Positions 21,591 to 33,118 of a DNA stretch of 64,000 nucleotides are shown here, in pieces (positions within the stretch are counted from its first letter, which is position 1; each line of letters opens with the position of its first letter). The stretch is from Chelydra serpentina. Its lineage: Eukaryota; Chordata; Testudines; Chelydridae. The notes below the pieces were generated by a model that did no database searches, was not told the origin of the DNA, and saw nothing but the letters and a program-made list of their open reading frames with translations. The stretch lies in the NCBI GenBank assembly GCA_037349315.1, contig JBAIAC010000001.1, positions 38,254,001 through 38,318,000 on the forward strand. Direction: 5' to 3'. The position numbers and the translations under genes are program-made.

Positions 21591-22108
21591 GTTGATGGCA
21601 GCCATTAATAACTTCCAGCATAACAACAACCTCATCTCAGCTCTGCCCATTGTCTCAATGCAGTTTATAATGTTGACACCCTGACTTATCTCCCAGATAG
21701 AAAGAAATAATAAGAATGTTAGGGAGGAAGAAGGGCATGGGGGAATGAGAGGGCACCCAGAGCCCCCCTCGGTGGGAGGGGAAAAAATGGGGAATAATAA
21801 AATGTGTCAGAAAGAAATGTGGGGGAGGTGGGGAGGACACACAGAGACCCTGTGTGACACAAAGGTCCCTATTCTTTGTAAACAGCTCTCATATCAAACC
21901 TGACAAACTCACTACATCAAATGCATTGCTTACAGTGTATTTGTCCATAAAGGGTAACACGTAAGGTCTCTATTGAAAGATTGCAATTCATTTATGTTCA
22001 TAATTGTAGCATGATCTGTGTGCGGGTAGTTCTGAAGGAATAATGAAACTCTATTGAAGTTTATACTCTTATGGTCCTAAAGTTAAAAGGAGTCACAAGG
22101 GAGTAATA
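21591..22108. other. Unrecognised insert inside the CR1 copy
   Basis: About 0.5 kb of non-CR1 sequence between the hAT-like end and the SINE. It is G-rich in places (21770-21830) and shows no domain. Confidence 0.4.
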
Positions 22109-22290
22109 TGGGGGGGAGGGATAGCTCAGTGGTTTGAGCAGTGGCCTGCTAAACCCAGGGTTGTGAGTTCAATCCTTGAGGGGGCCATTTAGGGACATGG
22201 GGCAAAAATTGGGGATTGGTCCTGCTTTGAGCAGGGGGTTGGACTAGATGACCTACTAAGGTCCCTTCCAACCCTGATATTCTATGATTA
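22109..22290 (+). mobile_element. tRNA-derived Pol III SINE with CR1-like tail (tortoise Cry I type)
   Basis: The head 'gggagggatagctcagtgg' contains an A box (TAGCTCAGTGG, 22122-22132), and a B box-like GAGTTCAATCC follows at 22165-22175. The tail 'ggttggactagatgaccta' through 'cccttccaaccctgatattctatgatt' matches the 3' end of CR1 LINEs. This is the classic layout in which a SINE borrows the LINE 3' end for mobilisation. The family is characteristic of cryptodiran turtles. The copy sits inside a CR1 copy, immediately 5' of the resumed CR1 sequence. Confidence 0.85.
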
Positions 22291-22818
22291 CTTGGTGAGG
22301 CTTCAACTGTAGTACTGTGTCCAGTTCTGGGCATCACACTTTAGGAAAGATGTGGACAAAATGGAGAGAGACCAGAGGAGAGCAACAAAAATGATAAAAG
22401 CGTTAGAAAACGTGACCTCTGAGGAAAGGTTAAAAAAACTGGACATGATTAGTCATGAGAAAAGAAAACTGAGGGGGGACCTGTTAACTCTTTTCACATA
22501 TGGTCAGGGCTGTTATAAGAGGATGGTGATCAACTGTTTTCTATATCTATTGGAGGCTGGACAAAGATAATGGGTTTAATCTGAAGCAAGGGAGATTTAG
22601 GTTAGATATTAGGAAAAGCTTTCCAACTATAAGGATAGTTAAGCACTGGAATAGGCTTCCAGCAGAGGTTGTGGAATCCCCATCACTGAGGGCTTTTAAG
22701 AACAATTTGGACAAACATCTGTCAGGGATGCTCTAGGTTTCCTTGGTCCTGTCTCAGCACAGGCTGGCCGTGACCTCTTGAAGTCCCTTCCAGCCCTACA
22801 TTTCTACGATTCTATGGA
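22291..22818 (+). mobile_element. CR1 LINE, 3' piece of the split copy
   Basis: The frame at 22352-22570 (MDKMERDQRRATKMIKALE...) is the C-terminal tail of CR1 ORF2. The sequence then follows the CR1 3' UTR and ends with the diagnostic 'tctacgattctatgg' at about 22803-22817. It continues the fragment at 20980-21470. Confidence 0.85.
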
Positions 22819-24355
22819 GAGTGTATGTCACATCCTGGGCTCTTCTGTGAATGTCACCAGCATTGCATTAGGAACTGTGCTGCTGCTGGGTATCAACCAA
22901 GTGAAACCTGTCATATGCCTGTTAGAGAGATGAGGATGTGTTCTAACTTGAGGAGGGAGGGTGGTCTTTACTTTAGCTGAAAAGCTGAGAGCTGTACTGT
23001 TGTTAAGTGGCTTGGGGAATTTTTGTAGCACTGGTTACTTCAGGTTTTATGGGGCTTAAAATTAAAAGAATGTTCTTTCCCCTGCCCCCGCTTATATTTT
23101 GAATTCTCTTGAGTCTTTTCTGATTTCCTCCCCTTGGTATTTGAGTCCACGACCCACAGCACCTATGTATTAGTAGTGAAGGCTGCTGTATCAGGATGCT
23201 GGGAAGTCCCACTTAAAGGAGCATCTTGGGTAAGAAGGTGGTAGAGGATTCCATAGCTTTTGTGGAGCCACACTGCCAGAGAGCCAGAGGGTGGCAGGAA
23301 GCTAGCACTGAGGCACAGGACGTCTCTGCAGATGGCATTAGCCTCCTGTAGACCCCTCGGGATCTGTGGATCCTGCTGGTCACTCTGTATGTGGCAAATC
23401 ACAATCCCTACAGAATGATCCCAGGAAAACTCCATAGGGAGGCCATTGTGTCAGATTTTAGGCCATTCATTACAGTGGGAGTGATGGGGACCATTCTAAG
23501 TAAAGACTGTGAATGTTTCCATTCTCCTGGCTTGTTTTCAGTTCATAATATTCTGAAACATCCACATCACAGATTGACATTTTCGAAGTTTGGTCTCTAA
23601 AAAGTGATTTTTTTCTGGAAAGCATCAGCTGTTTTTTGAATGGAGGAAAAGTGAAACATAAAAGTTCCCCGATTATTAAAAATATTGTGTCCTTTTTTTG
23701 TTTTTAAACCGTTCTATAGCTGAAATGGCTCTGCATGCAAACTAATAAATTGGCAGGAAAATAGTCCTCATTTAGGAGAACATTTTGAGTTTTCCAATGA
23801 AAATTGGGTTATGATCCTTGAAAATTACATACAACACAGGAACAGTAAATTTAGTTTTCTTGCTCAGCTCTTTGAAGCAGGGATTGTCACTTACCATGTA
23901 TTTATACAGCACATTGGGACCCCATTCAGGTTAGCCTCAGATAATATCTTGCCTCAGATGCAGAAACCTGGTTTGTTTGTTATAAGATTTCAGCAAAAGG
24001 TGAAAATGTAAAGTAAAATCTCTGTCTAATCTAGAGCACAAAGAAAACAATGTCTTTTCTTTAGCTCATTGCCATGCTATAGCCACTACTGCACTCAACA
24101 GATCCCTGCATTTCTACAGAGATTTGAAACTAACATTTGAGTCCAGCAATGACTAAAGAAAACTGCTTGAAAGATAATGATTTGTGCTCTAGCCTCTTGC
24201 CGTCAGCAACATTTTAAAATTAGGCGTAAAGTTGACAACAACAAAAAAAGAAGAAAGGCAGTTTTGGTCTTAGAAGCGTCTTAAGATGACTAAATAAATT
24301 ACTTATGTTTCATCCCCTGGTGTCTGAGGTAGTAACTGCCTTTAAGACTGATTTA
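22819..24355. other. 1.5 kb without recognised feature
   Basis: No gene, RNA or repeat family recognised. Short frames only. Confidence 0.4.
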
Positions 24356-24361
24356 AAGAGA

Positions 24362-24405
24362 TAAGGAGGGTGGTGAGGTAATATCTTTTATTGGACCAAC
24401 TTCCC
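24362..24405 (-). mobile_element. Second Penelope-like-type repeat, short fragment
   Basis: 'aaggagggtggtgaggtaatatcttttattggaccaactt' matches the family at 19929-20012 and 50505-50662. Confidence 0.5.
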
Positions 24406-27325
24406 TATGTTTAATACTGATTGACAGCACAGATGTGGAATCACCCAGGAAAGCATCTGCTATACAGATTCTCTCAGTGCCTTCCACAGCAGAGAAAAGA
24501 GAGGTGTAAAAAGTAAATGATTTTCAAATGCTGCCTCAGGCTGCTACACTAAACAGCATGCTGCCTATGGAACATACTCTTAAAAGCAACCAAATTAAAC
24601 AAGCAGAGAAACACTAGGCCCTGGCAGACGGCTTAAAATCTTCTTGTAATAGTTTTAATGTAAGAAGTTTGTAAAATAAATATGAAGTTGGAGTTGCCAC
24701 CCCCATCCCCAAACACAGACACTTCCCCACCCGCAACCGTCAGAATTAGCAGGGCAAAGTGGGGGAGAAAACATAGGCCGGCCAGCCCTCTGTCCCTGTT
24801 CACACCATGCAGTTCTCCCTAAGGCACACAACTTCCTAAAAACTCCTAGCCCCCATTTATTCCTTCCACTTCCAATCTGCCTTTCCCCAGCACTACCAGA
24901 GCATCAGGGTGAGCACCTCCCTGGAGTCCAGACTTCTACTTTGCAGCAGTGCAGAATTTGTGCAGAGACTCCCAGTGTTATCGCTATGGATGCTAACTTT
25001 GCCATGCAATTGACTGACTTTGCCATTTGAGTCATTCTGCATTTAGTTATTTTTCACCCTCCATTCACTTGCTTGCCTGTAATGGATTCACCTCACTAAA
25101 GGCCTGATCTTAAACCCATTAAAGTCAATGGGAATCCTTCCAAACTGCTGCAGGTCACTTTGACCATCCTACATGTCGGTGTCCTCATCTTCCTCACTCT
25201 CACCCTCTCTCTCCTCTTTTCCATTATGTTGTGCTCTCACATTCCTTCTCATCACTTTTACACCAAACACATCAGCTCCACACCTCGCACACAATTAAAC
25301 AAATAGTATAAACCATTTTAGCTTAATAAACAGAAAACAAAATCCAGCCGCACTCAACTCTGGTCTGCTGGCCGCAGACCTTGGGGGTCCATCATAATGG
25401 GAAAGGACACCTCTGTCCATGCTTTGTGTGACCGAGACCATGAGTGGGATAGTTGGGCTGCAGAAACTGCTTACCCTTCAGTATCCCTTTCTAATGCTCA
25501 TCTCTTTCCTGGAATTCTGCATGAAATTATCCAATACATCAGTCTTCTGAAAAGCAAGGTTTATTAACAGTAGAGAGAGAATGGTAGTAAAAACACAAGA
25601 AACCGTTTGCCTGACATACCTCATCTGGACACTTCGTAAAGCCCAGTGAAGTAGGCTCCCCTTAGCTCAGTTATAGAGAAAAGCAAAGAAAATCGTACAT
25701 TTCAAGACATCAGTCCTGTCTGCCCATTCCCTGGTCAGATCAGACAACCTCTCCTTGCCTTGTCCAGAGATCACCCTATCCCTCGCTTGACCTGTTTTCC
25801 AAGTCCCTGTTAAAGGTCATCGTAACCATGCCAGGGTGAAGCTACATCATTTCCACAAAGGCGTGTTTGATCAGGCGTACCATCTGGAGTAAATGCCATA
25901 GTCTTTGTCCCCCATACAAGGATTATTGCCCCCATAATCTCTGGGAGGTTCCTTCAGTTCCCTCTTTCCAAGTGTAGCATTGTGCAGGCCGTTTTGATCT
26001 CCACCTCCCAAGACCCTCCTCACCAGTCTGAGTATTACATGTCCATTGTTATCTAGATGAGTTAGCTCGTGCCCTAATGCTGGATGTATCCTGTTTCTAT
26101 CTTCGCTGATTCCAGAGGTGGCCTGGCTTTAAGCAGTTTTCCATTGCCACCAAATATAAATTATTGACAGGCCACATGCCCTCTGTCACAATTTGTTTTT
26201 TCAGTGGAAGGTAGGGAAATTTTCTTCTCTCAAACCATCTTTTCTCTGTCCATAAACTTCAGAAACGACTTGTCAGATTTTATATATGTCTATGTATGTC
26301 TGTGTGTGTGTCTCATGTTGTAATGCACATTTAGCAAATAGCAAAAAGATAATGCAAACAGATCTGAGACTTCTGTGGGTTGCCCCACTCTGGACCTTTT
26401 GGGTCTCATCCAGTGGTGCTGGAATTGGGGGGGGGGGGGGTAGGGGGGCGGATCAGAGGTTATGGCCCTCCCACTTTTTGCCATGGAACCCGGCCTCTTC
26501 CTCTCCTCTTACCCCCCATGTCCCCACCCCCCCGGGGTCCCCACCCAGGGCAGGTGGAGGGGGAGGGTCAGTGCCAGCTCCCCACAGCTACCTGCTTAGC
26601 TCTTAACATGGCTGGGGTGTGGCTCCAGAGCTGGGTTGGTGTAAGAGCCACTCAGGCAGCTGTGGGTAGACTGGGTCCCTCCACCTGCCCTGGGCGGGGG
26701 GGCTCGAGGAGTGGGGACATGGGCAGGGGGCTGCTTTTGGCCTCGGCGGGGGTGGGCTGGGCTCCCCCCGCTCCTGGCTTGGCCGGGGTGGGGCCTCTGG
26801 GGAAGAAATGGGGCAGGGCCTTGGGGAAGAGGAGGAGGGGTCTCAGGGGTGAGGCATTGGGGGAAGGGGCAGACTGGGGGCTGGGCCCTCCGGTGTGGGT
26901 CACTAGTTTCCCCCACTTTGGGGAAGGCTCTGCTGCCCTTGGCCTCATCCTCAGATGGTGTAAATCATTGTAGCTCCAATGACTTTTCTGATGCTATGCT
27001 GCTTTACATCAGCTGAGTATCTGGCTCCAAAACAGATCATTGTCTAAATACACTAAACTACAACAAACATTACGGGAGTTGGAGAAAAGAGGTAAAGGGT
27101 GCAGCTGGTAAGGAAAGAGTCTCCCATGTGATATTTATTAGCATTACAGTTCATGAACTAACCTAAGAAATTATGAATTATTCATGAAATTATGATCAAG
27201 TATGACTTTTTTTTCTCTTTTTGGTATAAAATTTCCAAATGAATAGATTTCCAGACCTTCATATGTTGTATTTTCAAATATAACCCTGTCATTAATGTGT
27301 TAGCAGTTCAGAAGCTGCTGCTTCA
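24406..27325. other. Unrecognised, with GC-rich G/C-run block at 26.4-26.95 kb
   Basis: At 25080-26190 the minus strand has LTR-like features: a TGTGACAG start at 26190 and an AATAAA near 25560. Boundaries are not convincing. At 26400-26950 a block of G and C runs with inverted pieces ('caccctccacctgccctgggcgggg') opens Pro/Gly-rich frames of 100-200 codons on both strands. This is low-complexity repeat DNA, not coding sequence. Confidence 0.4.
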
Positions 27326-27329
27326 GCAA

Positions 27330-27700
27330 CAGCAGTCAATTTTGGTTAACTTATCTCAAAAGTATATAGCAGAAATAAAGGAGGGGTTGAAAGACAATCA
27401 ACGGAAATTATTAGAGGCATGGGAAATTTTCCAGATGAAGAGATTGAAAAGATTGGGATTGTTTTGTTTAGGCAGGACATGAGCAAGAGAGGACATGTTA
27501 AATGTAGAAAACATAACAAGAGGCACAGAAAAGGTAGATTTGTTGCTCCTATTTACCTTTCTCATAACACAGGAACAAGGGGACAATCAATAACAATGAA
27601 AGGCAGAGAATTGAAAACTGATTGAAGGAGATACTTTTTACACCATGCGCAATTAGCCTGTGGGACTCCTTGTCGTGAGATACTGGTGAGATCAATAGAA
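27330..27700 (+). mobile_element. CR1/L2-like LINE, 3' fragment
   Basis: The order 'ataaaggaggggttg...agacaatcaacgg', 'tagatttgttgctcctatttac', 'ctcataacacaggaacaagggg' and 'tgtgggactccttg' follows the 3' third of CR1/L2-clade LINEs. No open frame remains. Confidence 0.5.
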
Positions 27701-27739
27701 GACATTCATTTTCCTTTACCACAAGATAGGTCTTAGCTG

Positions 27740-28200
27740 TGATACATGTTGCACCTACATGGACACATAAGGCCCCATGGGTCTAGAACCCAGACATACA
27801 GAGCTGCTAGGTATCTGGCATCTCCATGCTGCCACCTAGCAGCAGGAGCTATAACCAGCTTGTATGCCCCAGCTCATGACCTGCTATGGAAGTCCCGCCT
27901 CAAGGGGTCTGACAGACAGCAGCCCCATGGCTCCTGATTGGCTCCCCACCCTATATAAACCTAAGGGGCATGCAGAAATCTGTCCAAGCAACAGCATGGA
28001 TTCCCTGTAGCTGCCATGACTGCTATTTGCTCAACTCCTGGCTTTGACCTTGGCTAGATTTGGACTTTGCCTTCTGACTTGGACCCTTGGTATTGACCCT
28101 GTCCTGGAACCTGCCTATACACTCCTCTGCTACTCCCCACCTCCAGTTTTCCCCTGCTCTGACCCTTGGTCCTGACTGTCTGTGTTGGGATCCTGACAGG
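27740..28200 (+). mobile_element. LTR-like or promoter-like unit, boundaries unresolved
   Basis: A CCAAT-type element (TGATTGGCTCCC, about 27937-27948) is followed closely by a TATA box (CCTATATAAACC, about 27950-27961). Downstream are direct 'cttggacccttgg'-like phrases and a CCTGACA end at about 28192-28198. The spacing is typical of an LTR or a Pol II promoter. I tested several TG starts and found no target duplication, so this could be an LTR fragment. Confidence 0.35.
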
Positions 28201-29785
28201 ACAGCACTTTGGGTTTCACTTCCTCAGTGTCGTTCAGTCAGATCTCTCAGATCTTTTTTTCTATACCCAAGCCAAAGAATCCAACCTCTCTGTCCTCCTG
28301 GAGGTATTATGTGTTTGCAGTGTCCTATTTTACATGTTGGACAAGTTTGGTTCTGGGATGTATTTGACAAAGAGTTGTATGCTTACATGTGGTGTATCTG
28401 GAGCCCATTTGTGTTTCTGTGTAGTTTTTGATACATTTACTGGTGGGACATCCTTCAAGCTACTTACTCTCCAAGAGTGAGAATCTTGTGTGGATTGTAT
28501 CTAGATTTGGCACAATTTGATTTTTTAAAAAATAGTTTTGACAGATAATGTTGACAGATAATGTCGATGTTTATCTTTATACATTTTTCTATTTTTATTT
28601 AATTAAATTTTCACAGTGGGGGAAATTATGGGGAGGTGAGACAATCAGAGAGGTCAGACAATAATTATTTAATAACAGCAGATGCTGACATTCAATAAGT
28701 TTTATAAGTGTTAAAAAACAAATTGTCAAAATTACATGTCTAGATATACAAAGTAAATAGCCTTAAATCAAACTCTAAATTCTCAAGCAGCATTTTTCTG
28801 ACTTTGCCTATCTGTAAATTTTGATTATTGTCAATGGACATATTTTTGTCGGTTTGTCTGTGTACAGTGAAATCGACATTTACCGATTAAAAATCTATTC
28901 CTTCGCCTAATTATATCTTTAGAGAAGGGAAAATTATTCACCTGTCACTCTGCTTCTCTCAACATATCAGCTTGCAGGATTCTTGCTCTCTCACAACTGT
29001 CTGTTCAGGTCTTGGGGGTTCTTCACTCACCTTCTGGGTGATTGTGTACTTATTTCTCTCCTGGAATGCTAGTCTATTTAGGGAGTGTATATTCAGGTTG
29101 TATATCCAGAGATTAAGGAGAGCAGACCTGAACGTTCTGTGGACTCTGAGGTGCCAGGATTTGGAGCATGCTCACTAGGGCAGTCCCCTTGAGCAAGTCT
29201 ATAGATAGGAGGGTTCTTTGCTGGGCAAGGTTTGACCTTTTTGTGGCTCCTGTGACCTTTGGATTGGCACAGAGGGGGGTGGAGCAAACCACATGATCAA
29301 TCCTAGAGGGCCACCTCTGTGACATTGCCAGACAAGGTAGAGGACAAGGTGAATACTTGGTTTTCTTATAGAACTTCATTCTGTGTTACATGGGTGAGCA
29401 CCAGACAGACGCTATTGAGGCATCTCAGAGATTAGTCTATGACATTGATTGTCTTTTTAGACTGCTTCACATCCCCCTAACCTAGATCCAACTATTTAAA
29501 GTTTTTAAGGAAGTGCTGTTGCTCTTTGCTTTGTAAACAAGAACCTAACCTATTCAATTGTAACTCTCTTTAAGATCTGTTTTTTGATTCAGTGGAAAAG
29601 TGCTGACAGGTGTTGTCAGGCAGAAATTAATTTTCATCATAACTGTCAACGGTTTCAAGTGATTTATCCTGTGTAAAATATTTGGCAAAAATAAAATCTG
29701 CGTATCCTGTTTAAACAACGAGGCAAAACTATTAAATGTAACACACAGTGGCCTAATTGTATCCTTTTTGGAGACAACAGTCTCT
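28201..29785. other. 1.6 kb without recognised feature
   Basis: AT-rich with small frames only; no domain, RNA gene or repeat recognised. A short tandem 'ttgacagataatg' duplication lies at about 28538-28563. Confidence 0.4.
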
Positions 29786-29787
29786 GA

Positions 29788-29950
29788 AGGTAGGTCTGCA
29801 CTGCAACTGGGAGGTATGATTCCCAGCACGGGTAGATAAACTTGAACTAGCTCCGCTCAATGTTTGCATGGGTGGCAGCAGTGGGCCAGTCACCTGAGCT
29901 TGTACCCAGAGGGTTTGGCAGGCTTGGACTCAGGTCTGAGGGGCCTGGAT
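29788..29950. mobile_element. GTCTACAC-type MITE, partial
   Basis: The start 'aggtaggtctgcactgcaactgggaggtatgattcccagc' resembles the left half of the palindromic element at 48812-49090. The right half is not recognised; a hAT element is inserted immediately downstream. Confidence 0.45.
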
Positions 29951-29951
29951 G

Positions 29952-30191
29952 CAGGGCCGGCGCTTCCACTAGGCGGTCGCCTAGGGCGGCAGGATTTGGG
30001 GGGCGGCATTTCGCTGCCCTCAGCGGCATTTCGGCGGCGACTCATTTCCCGGCGGCGATTCAGCAGCAAGAAAAGCAGCCGCCAAAACGCCGCCGAGAAC
30101 GCAGCTTCAGAGGAGCTGCCGCCGAAGCGCTGCTGATTACGGCGGAGGAGCGCTGCTGCCTAGGGCAGCAAAAACCCTGGCGCCGCTACTG
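29952..30191. mobile_element. Short hAT element, GCGGC-rich, with 8-bp TSD
   Basis: The element runs from CAGGGCCGGCGC to GCGCCGCTACTG (inverted match 9 of 12). It is flanked by the perfect 8-bp direct repeat CCTGGATG at 29944-29951 and 30192-30199. The interior contains several 'ggcggcatttcgg' and 'ccgccgaa' segments that can pair. It is non-autonomous. The frames of 90-119 codons across it are spurious. Confidence 0.85.
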
Positions 30192-30199
30192 CCTGGATG

Positions 30200-30543
30200 T
30201 AATCATTTTCTGCATGTGATGTGAGCATCCCTGTGGTGCTTGCTTCCATCAGGATCTCAGGGTCCATTTAGGTTACCTTGCCTGGTAACATGCTATGAGT
30301 CCCCCCGCCGCCCCCCATGCATTTATACAGTCCTTTGCACTCTAATGGGACGTAGGTGTCTGATTTGCATAATGACTTGCGTTATATATAATTAACCATA
30401 TAGTATGCAAATAATATCCGCAGAGACTGTCGCACAGTTTCTAGAGTTTCTAAATGTGACCCTTAATTTACAGCTCAAACATAGGAAAGTTCTAGTAATC
30501 ATCTGTTCTGGTTGAAAACTAATATGCAAAACACCTATGCATC
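30200..30543. other. No recognised feature
   Basis: Includes a C-rich patch at about 30301-30316; otherwise AT-rich and unrecognised. Confidence 0.4.
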
Positions 30544-30551
30544 TGTTAGAC

Positions 30552-30723
30552 CAGGCCTGCACAACTCGTAAAGCAGTGAGGGCCACGTTACTCCAAAGAA
30601 AAAAGCTGAGGGCCAGATGCGAGGAAAGTTGTTGAGCAAAAAAAAATTTATTTATTTATTTTAAATCCAGCCTCCCGCAGGCCGCACAGAGAGGCTCCGC
30701 GGGCCACATGTTGTGCAGGCCTG
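30552..30723. mobile_element. Short hAT element, 172 bp, with 8-bp TSD
   Basis: Inverted termini CAGGCCTGCACAAC at both ends, flanked by the perfect 8-bp direct repeat TGTTAGAC at 30544-30551 and 30724-30731. It contains an A/T-rich centre and 'gcgggccacatg' near the right end. It has no coding capacity. A related copy occurs at 286-551. Confidence 0.9.
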
Positions 30724-30731
30724 TGTTAGAC

Positions 30732-31355
30732 TAAGCTGCTTGAGATATGAGTAGTTTTAAAAAGAACATGTCTATTTGCTGCTTCCAGAAAAGAAATAAT
30801 AAAAACCCAAACCCAGTGAGTAGAGGGCTTGATTCACATGCATTGTATGCGCCATGGCTCTACTGAAATGGATTGAACCAAAGCCCTAGATCAGAAAACC
30901 TGTGAACTTCGGAAGTTTGGATCCAGATCCAATCTTTGTAGCTGGATGTTATCTCTATAATGGGATGACATGACGCCCTGGATTCAGACATTCCCAAACA
31001 CTGGAGAAGTGTGGATATAATTTGGATTCAAACTTTGCAACGCGGGTGAGGCTTTAGTTAAGAGTGGGGACCAAAATTGGGCGTCTCGTCACCATCATGG
31101 CTCTTTAATATACTTGTGGAAATATTTTCAAACTAACATATTTTTTTTAAATGACTAAAAAATCTTAAGTGGTCTAAGCAAGGACCTTTTTCACTGAATA
31201 TGTAAAAAAGAAATGGAACAACATTAATATTACATGCTATGGAATGACATGATCTTCTACTTTCATTATAAAATATTATCCTTACTTTACCAGAAGTAAT
31301 AGATTTTTGCAGTCTGGTGAAACATAATAAAGGAGAGAGCCTGGCATAGCTGTAA
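30732..31355. other. No recognised feature
   Basis: AT-rich, unrecognised; T run at 31141-31148. Confidence 0.4.
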
Positions 31356-31392
31356 CACAGACCTATGACACAATTTGTGTCATAGGTCTGTG
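31356..31392. repeat. Perfect 18-bp-arm hairpin
   Basis: CACAGACCTATGACACAA (31356-31373) and its exact reverse complement (31375-31392) are separated by one base. The hairpin abuts the 25-bp direct repeat that follows. Confidence 0.9.
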
Positions 31393-31443
31393 AAGAAATT
31401 TGTAATACAGTATATACAGAAGAAATTTGTAATACAGTATATA
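31392..31443 (+). repeat. 25-bp tandem duplication
   Basis: The 25-bp sequence starting GAAGAAATTTGTAATACAGT occurs at 31392-31416 and again, identical, at 31419-31443. The second copy overlaps the left target duplication of the foldback insertion. Confidence 0.9.
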
Positions 31444-31449
31444 AAAGGA

Positions 31450-31608
31450 TCAGAGGGGTAGCCGTGTTAGTCTGGATCTGTAGAAGCGACAAAGGGTCCT
31501 GTGGCACCTTATAGACTAACAGAGGTATTGAAGCATAAGCTTTCGTGGGTGCTTATGCTTCAATACCTCTGTTAGTCTATAAGGTGCCACAGGACCCTTT
31601 GTCGCTTC
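31450..31608 (-). mobile_element. Foldback Penelope-like insertion with 12-bp TSD
   Basis: The insertion is flanked by TATATAAAAGGA at 31438-31449 and 31609-31620. On the minus strand, 31550-31450 runs from the middle of the hammerhead-like stem II (ACCCACGAAAGCTT) to the family 3' end (GGCTACCCCTCTGA). The rest is an inverted partial copy. Arms 31481-31540 and 31551-31610 are perfect reverse complements over 60 bp around a 10-base loop (the right arm runs two bases into the duplication). The variable-length TSD points to target-primed retroposition rather than a cut-and-paste DNA element. Confidence 0.8.
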
Positions 31609-31620
31609 TATATAAAAGGA

Positions 31621-33115
31621 ATTGTTTATATTTTGTTTCTTCAATATGCAATAACAAATCATCGTGTTCCATGTAATTTCAGAAAGTGCATTAAGCACTA
31701 AACAGTACACTGTGTGCCTACTTTAGACTATATTATCATCACCATTTAAAATCACTTACAACAGTGAAGCTGGGCACCTCTTTCCTTTTGGTGATTCTAA
31801 TTCTTTATCACTTTGAGATCTGCTGAATACTAACAAGTTGGAGTGCTTAATTTTGTGGTTGCAGCCTGAAGTAATGTAAACTTTCTAACTGACTTTCTCA
31901 AATCAGTTTTGAAAATCTGACTACAAATATACCCCCCAATCCTGCAATTTACAGTACACAGACAGACTGCTGCCCTTTTCTCTATGGCTGCCTTTTTTAC
32001 ATGCATGGATTAGAATCAGTTAAACCCAAAACTATTTCTATAAGAGCATGTCAATACCCAGAATTATGGATTATTTGTGACACCACTTATCTGGGATTTT
32101 TTTTTCTGTTGCTCATCCCGGGTAGAACCGTGTCAAGGCAATAATCAGTATCACACTTTAAGGGCTGAATCAACTCCCATTGAAGTCAGTGAGTTGGATA
32201 AACCCTATGCTAAAAGATGAAGTCCTTGTAATCTAAAACAGGTAAATAAGGAATAATCTGCACTACAAAAATGGAAGGAAAGGTTTCCCAATGAATGAAA
32301 GTTCCCAGCTCTAAATCTAACTCCAGTCTGGCACATCGGACTTCTACTACCTTGGTACTATATCATTCATTTACAAAAAAATAAACTTCAGATAACATGT
32401 TAAAACCTGTCTGAGCAAGATTTCCCTCTTTCCAAGAGCTCTAACAGCTTGTAAGCCTCAGGAGGTCTTAACTTGCTGTTGTATAACTTTATAACATCCA
32501 CAACCTGCTTTTGCTTTGATGTAACTTTGCAGGGAAAGTGACACTTTCAAAACTCCTTTTAAAAAGTTTTTTTCATTTGAATAGTTGCATTGAATGCAGA
32601 ATTCTAGGCAAAGTGCCTTCCCCAGCTATGAAGTTACTAAGATCTCAGAAGAGAGGTTACCCCAGTGTAGTTCCCATTTTGAATGCAACACATCGCCAGA
32701 CACTCATGTAACTATTCCCTTCTTCTCTACCTTTCTATTATGAGGGGTTGTTCAGTCTTTCTTTCTAACTAGGAGATTCAGCAGATATTTAAATGAAACA
32801 AATGCCATTGATATTTTTGGTCCACAGATAAGTGGAATTTCCTGTGCACACATGGTCTAATCCATCTCCCACTAAAGTCAATGAAAAGACTCCCAGTGGC
32901 TTTAATGGGAGAAGGATAGGGCTCTCATTGAATGGCTCTAGTCTTGATGAAGGAGCAGATAATGCTGCAATGCCATGGATTTAAATCTATCTCATATAAG
33001 ACCACAATTAATTCAATAGTGAATTTTTTAAAATGGTCCCTTTGGACATATGTAATTGATGAGTTATGATTTTTTTTTTTTTAACTTGACAGGGAATTTT
33101 CTTTTATTCTAACTC
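31621..33115. other. 1.5 kb without recognised feature
   Basis: AT-rich. Phrases such as 'actcccattgaagtcagtgag' (about 32174) and 'taaagtcaatgaaaag' (about 32874) are old repeat debris. No gene seen. Confidence 0.4.
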
Positions 33116-33118
33116 TGG

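Noticed and set aside
22109..22180. Functional tRNA gene
   Set aside because: The A and B boxes belong to a SINE: the sequence cannot form a full cloverleaf and runs straight into a CR1-like tail.
24956..26195. Possible minus-strand LTR bounded by ATTTG direct repeats
   Set aside because: The unit would be 1.23 kb with an unusually long U5, and a 5-bp match next to TG is likely to occur by chance over this distance.
26380..26973. 197-codon Gly/Pro-rich frame
   Set aside because: A low-complexity G/C-run block with similar frames on the other strand and no domain.
27740..28200. Host gene promoter (CCAAT plus TATA)
   Set aside because: No coding exon follows and the sequence has LTR-like features. 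Kept only as a low-confidence LTR-like unit.
31450..31608. MITE (DNA transposon) explanation of the foldback
   Set aside because: The 12-bp duplication and the asymmetric structure (full 3' end on one side, truncated copy on the other) do not fit symmetric terminal inverted repeats.
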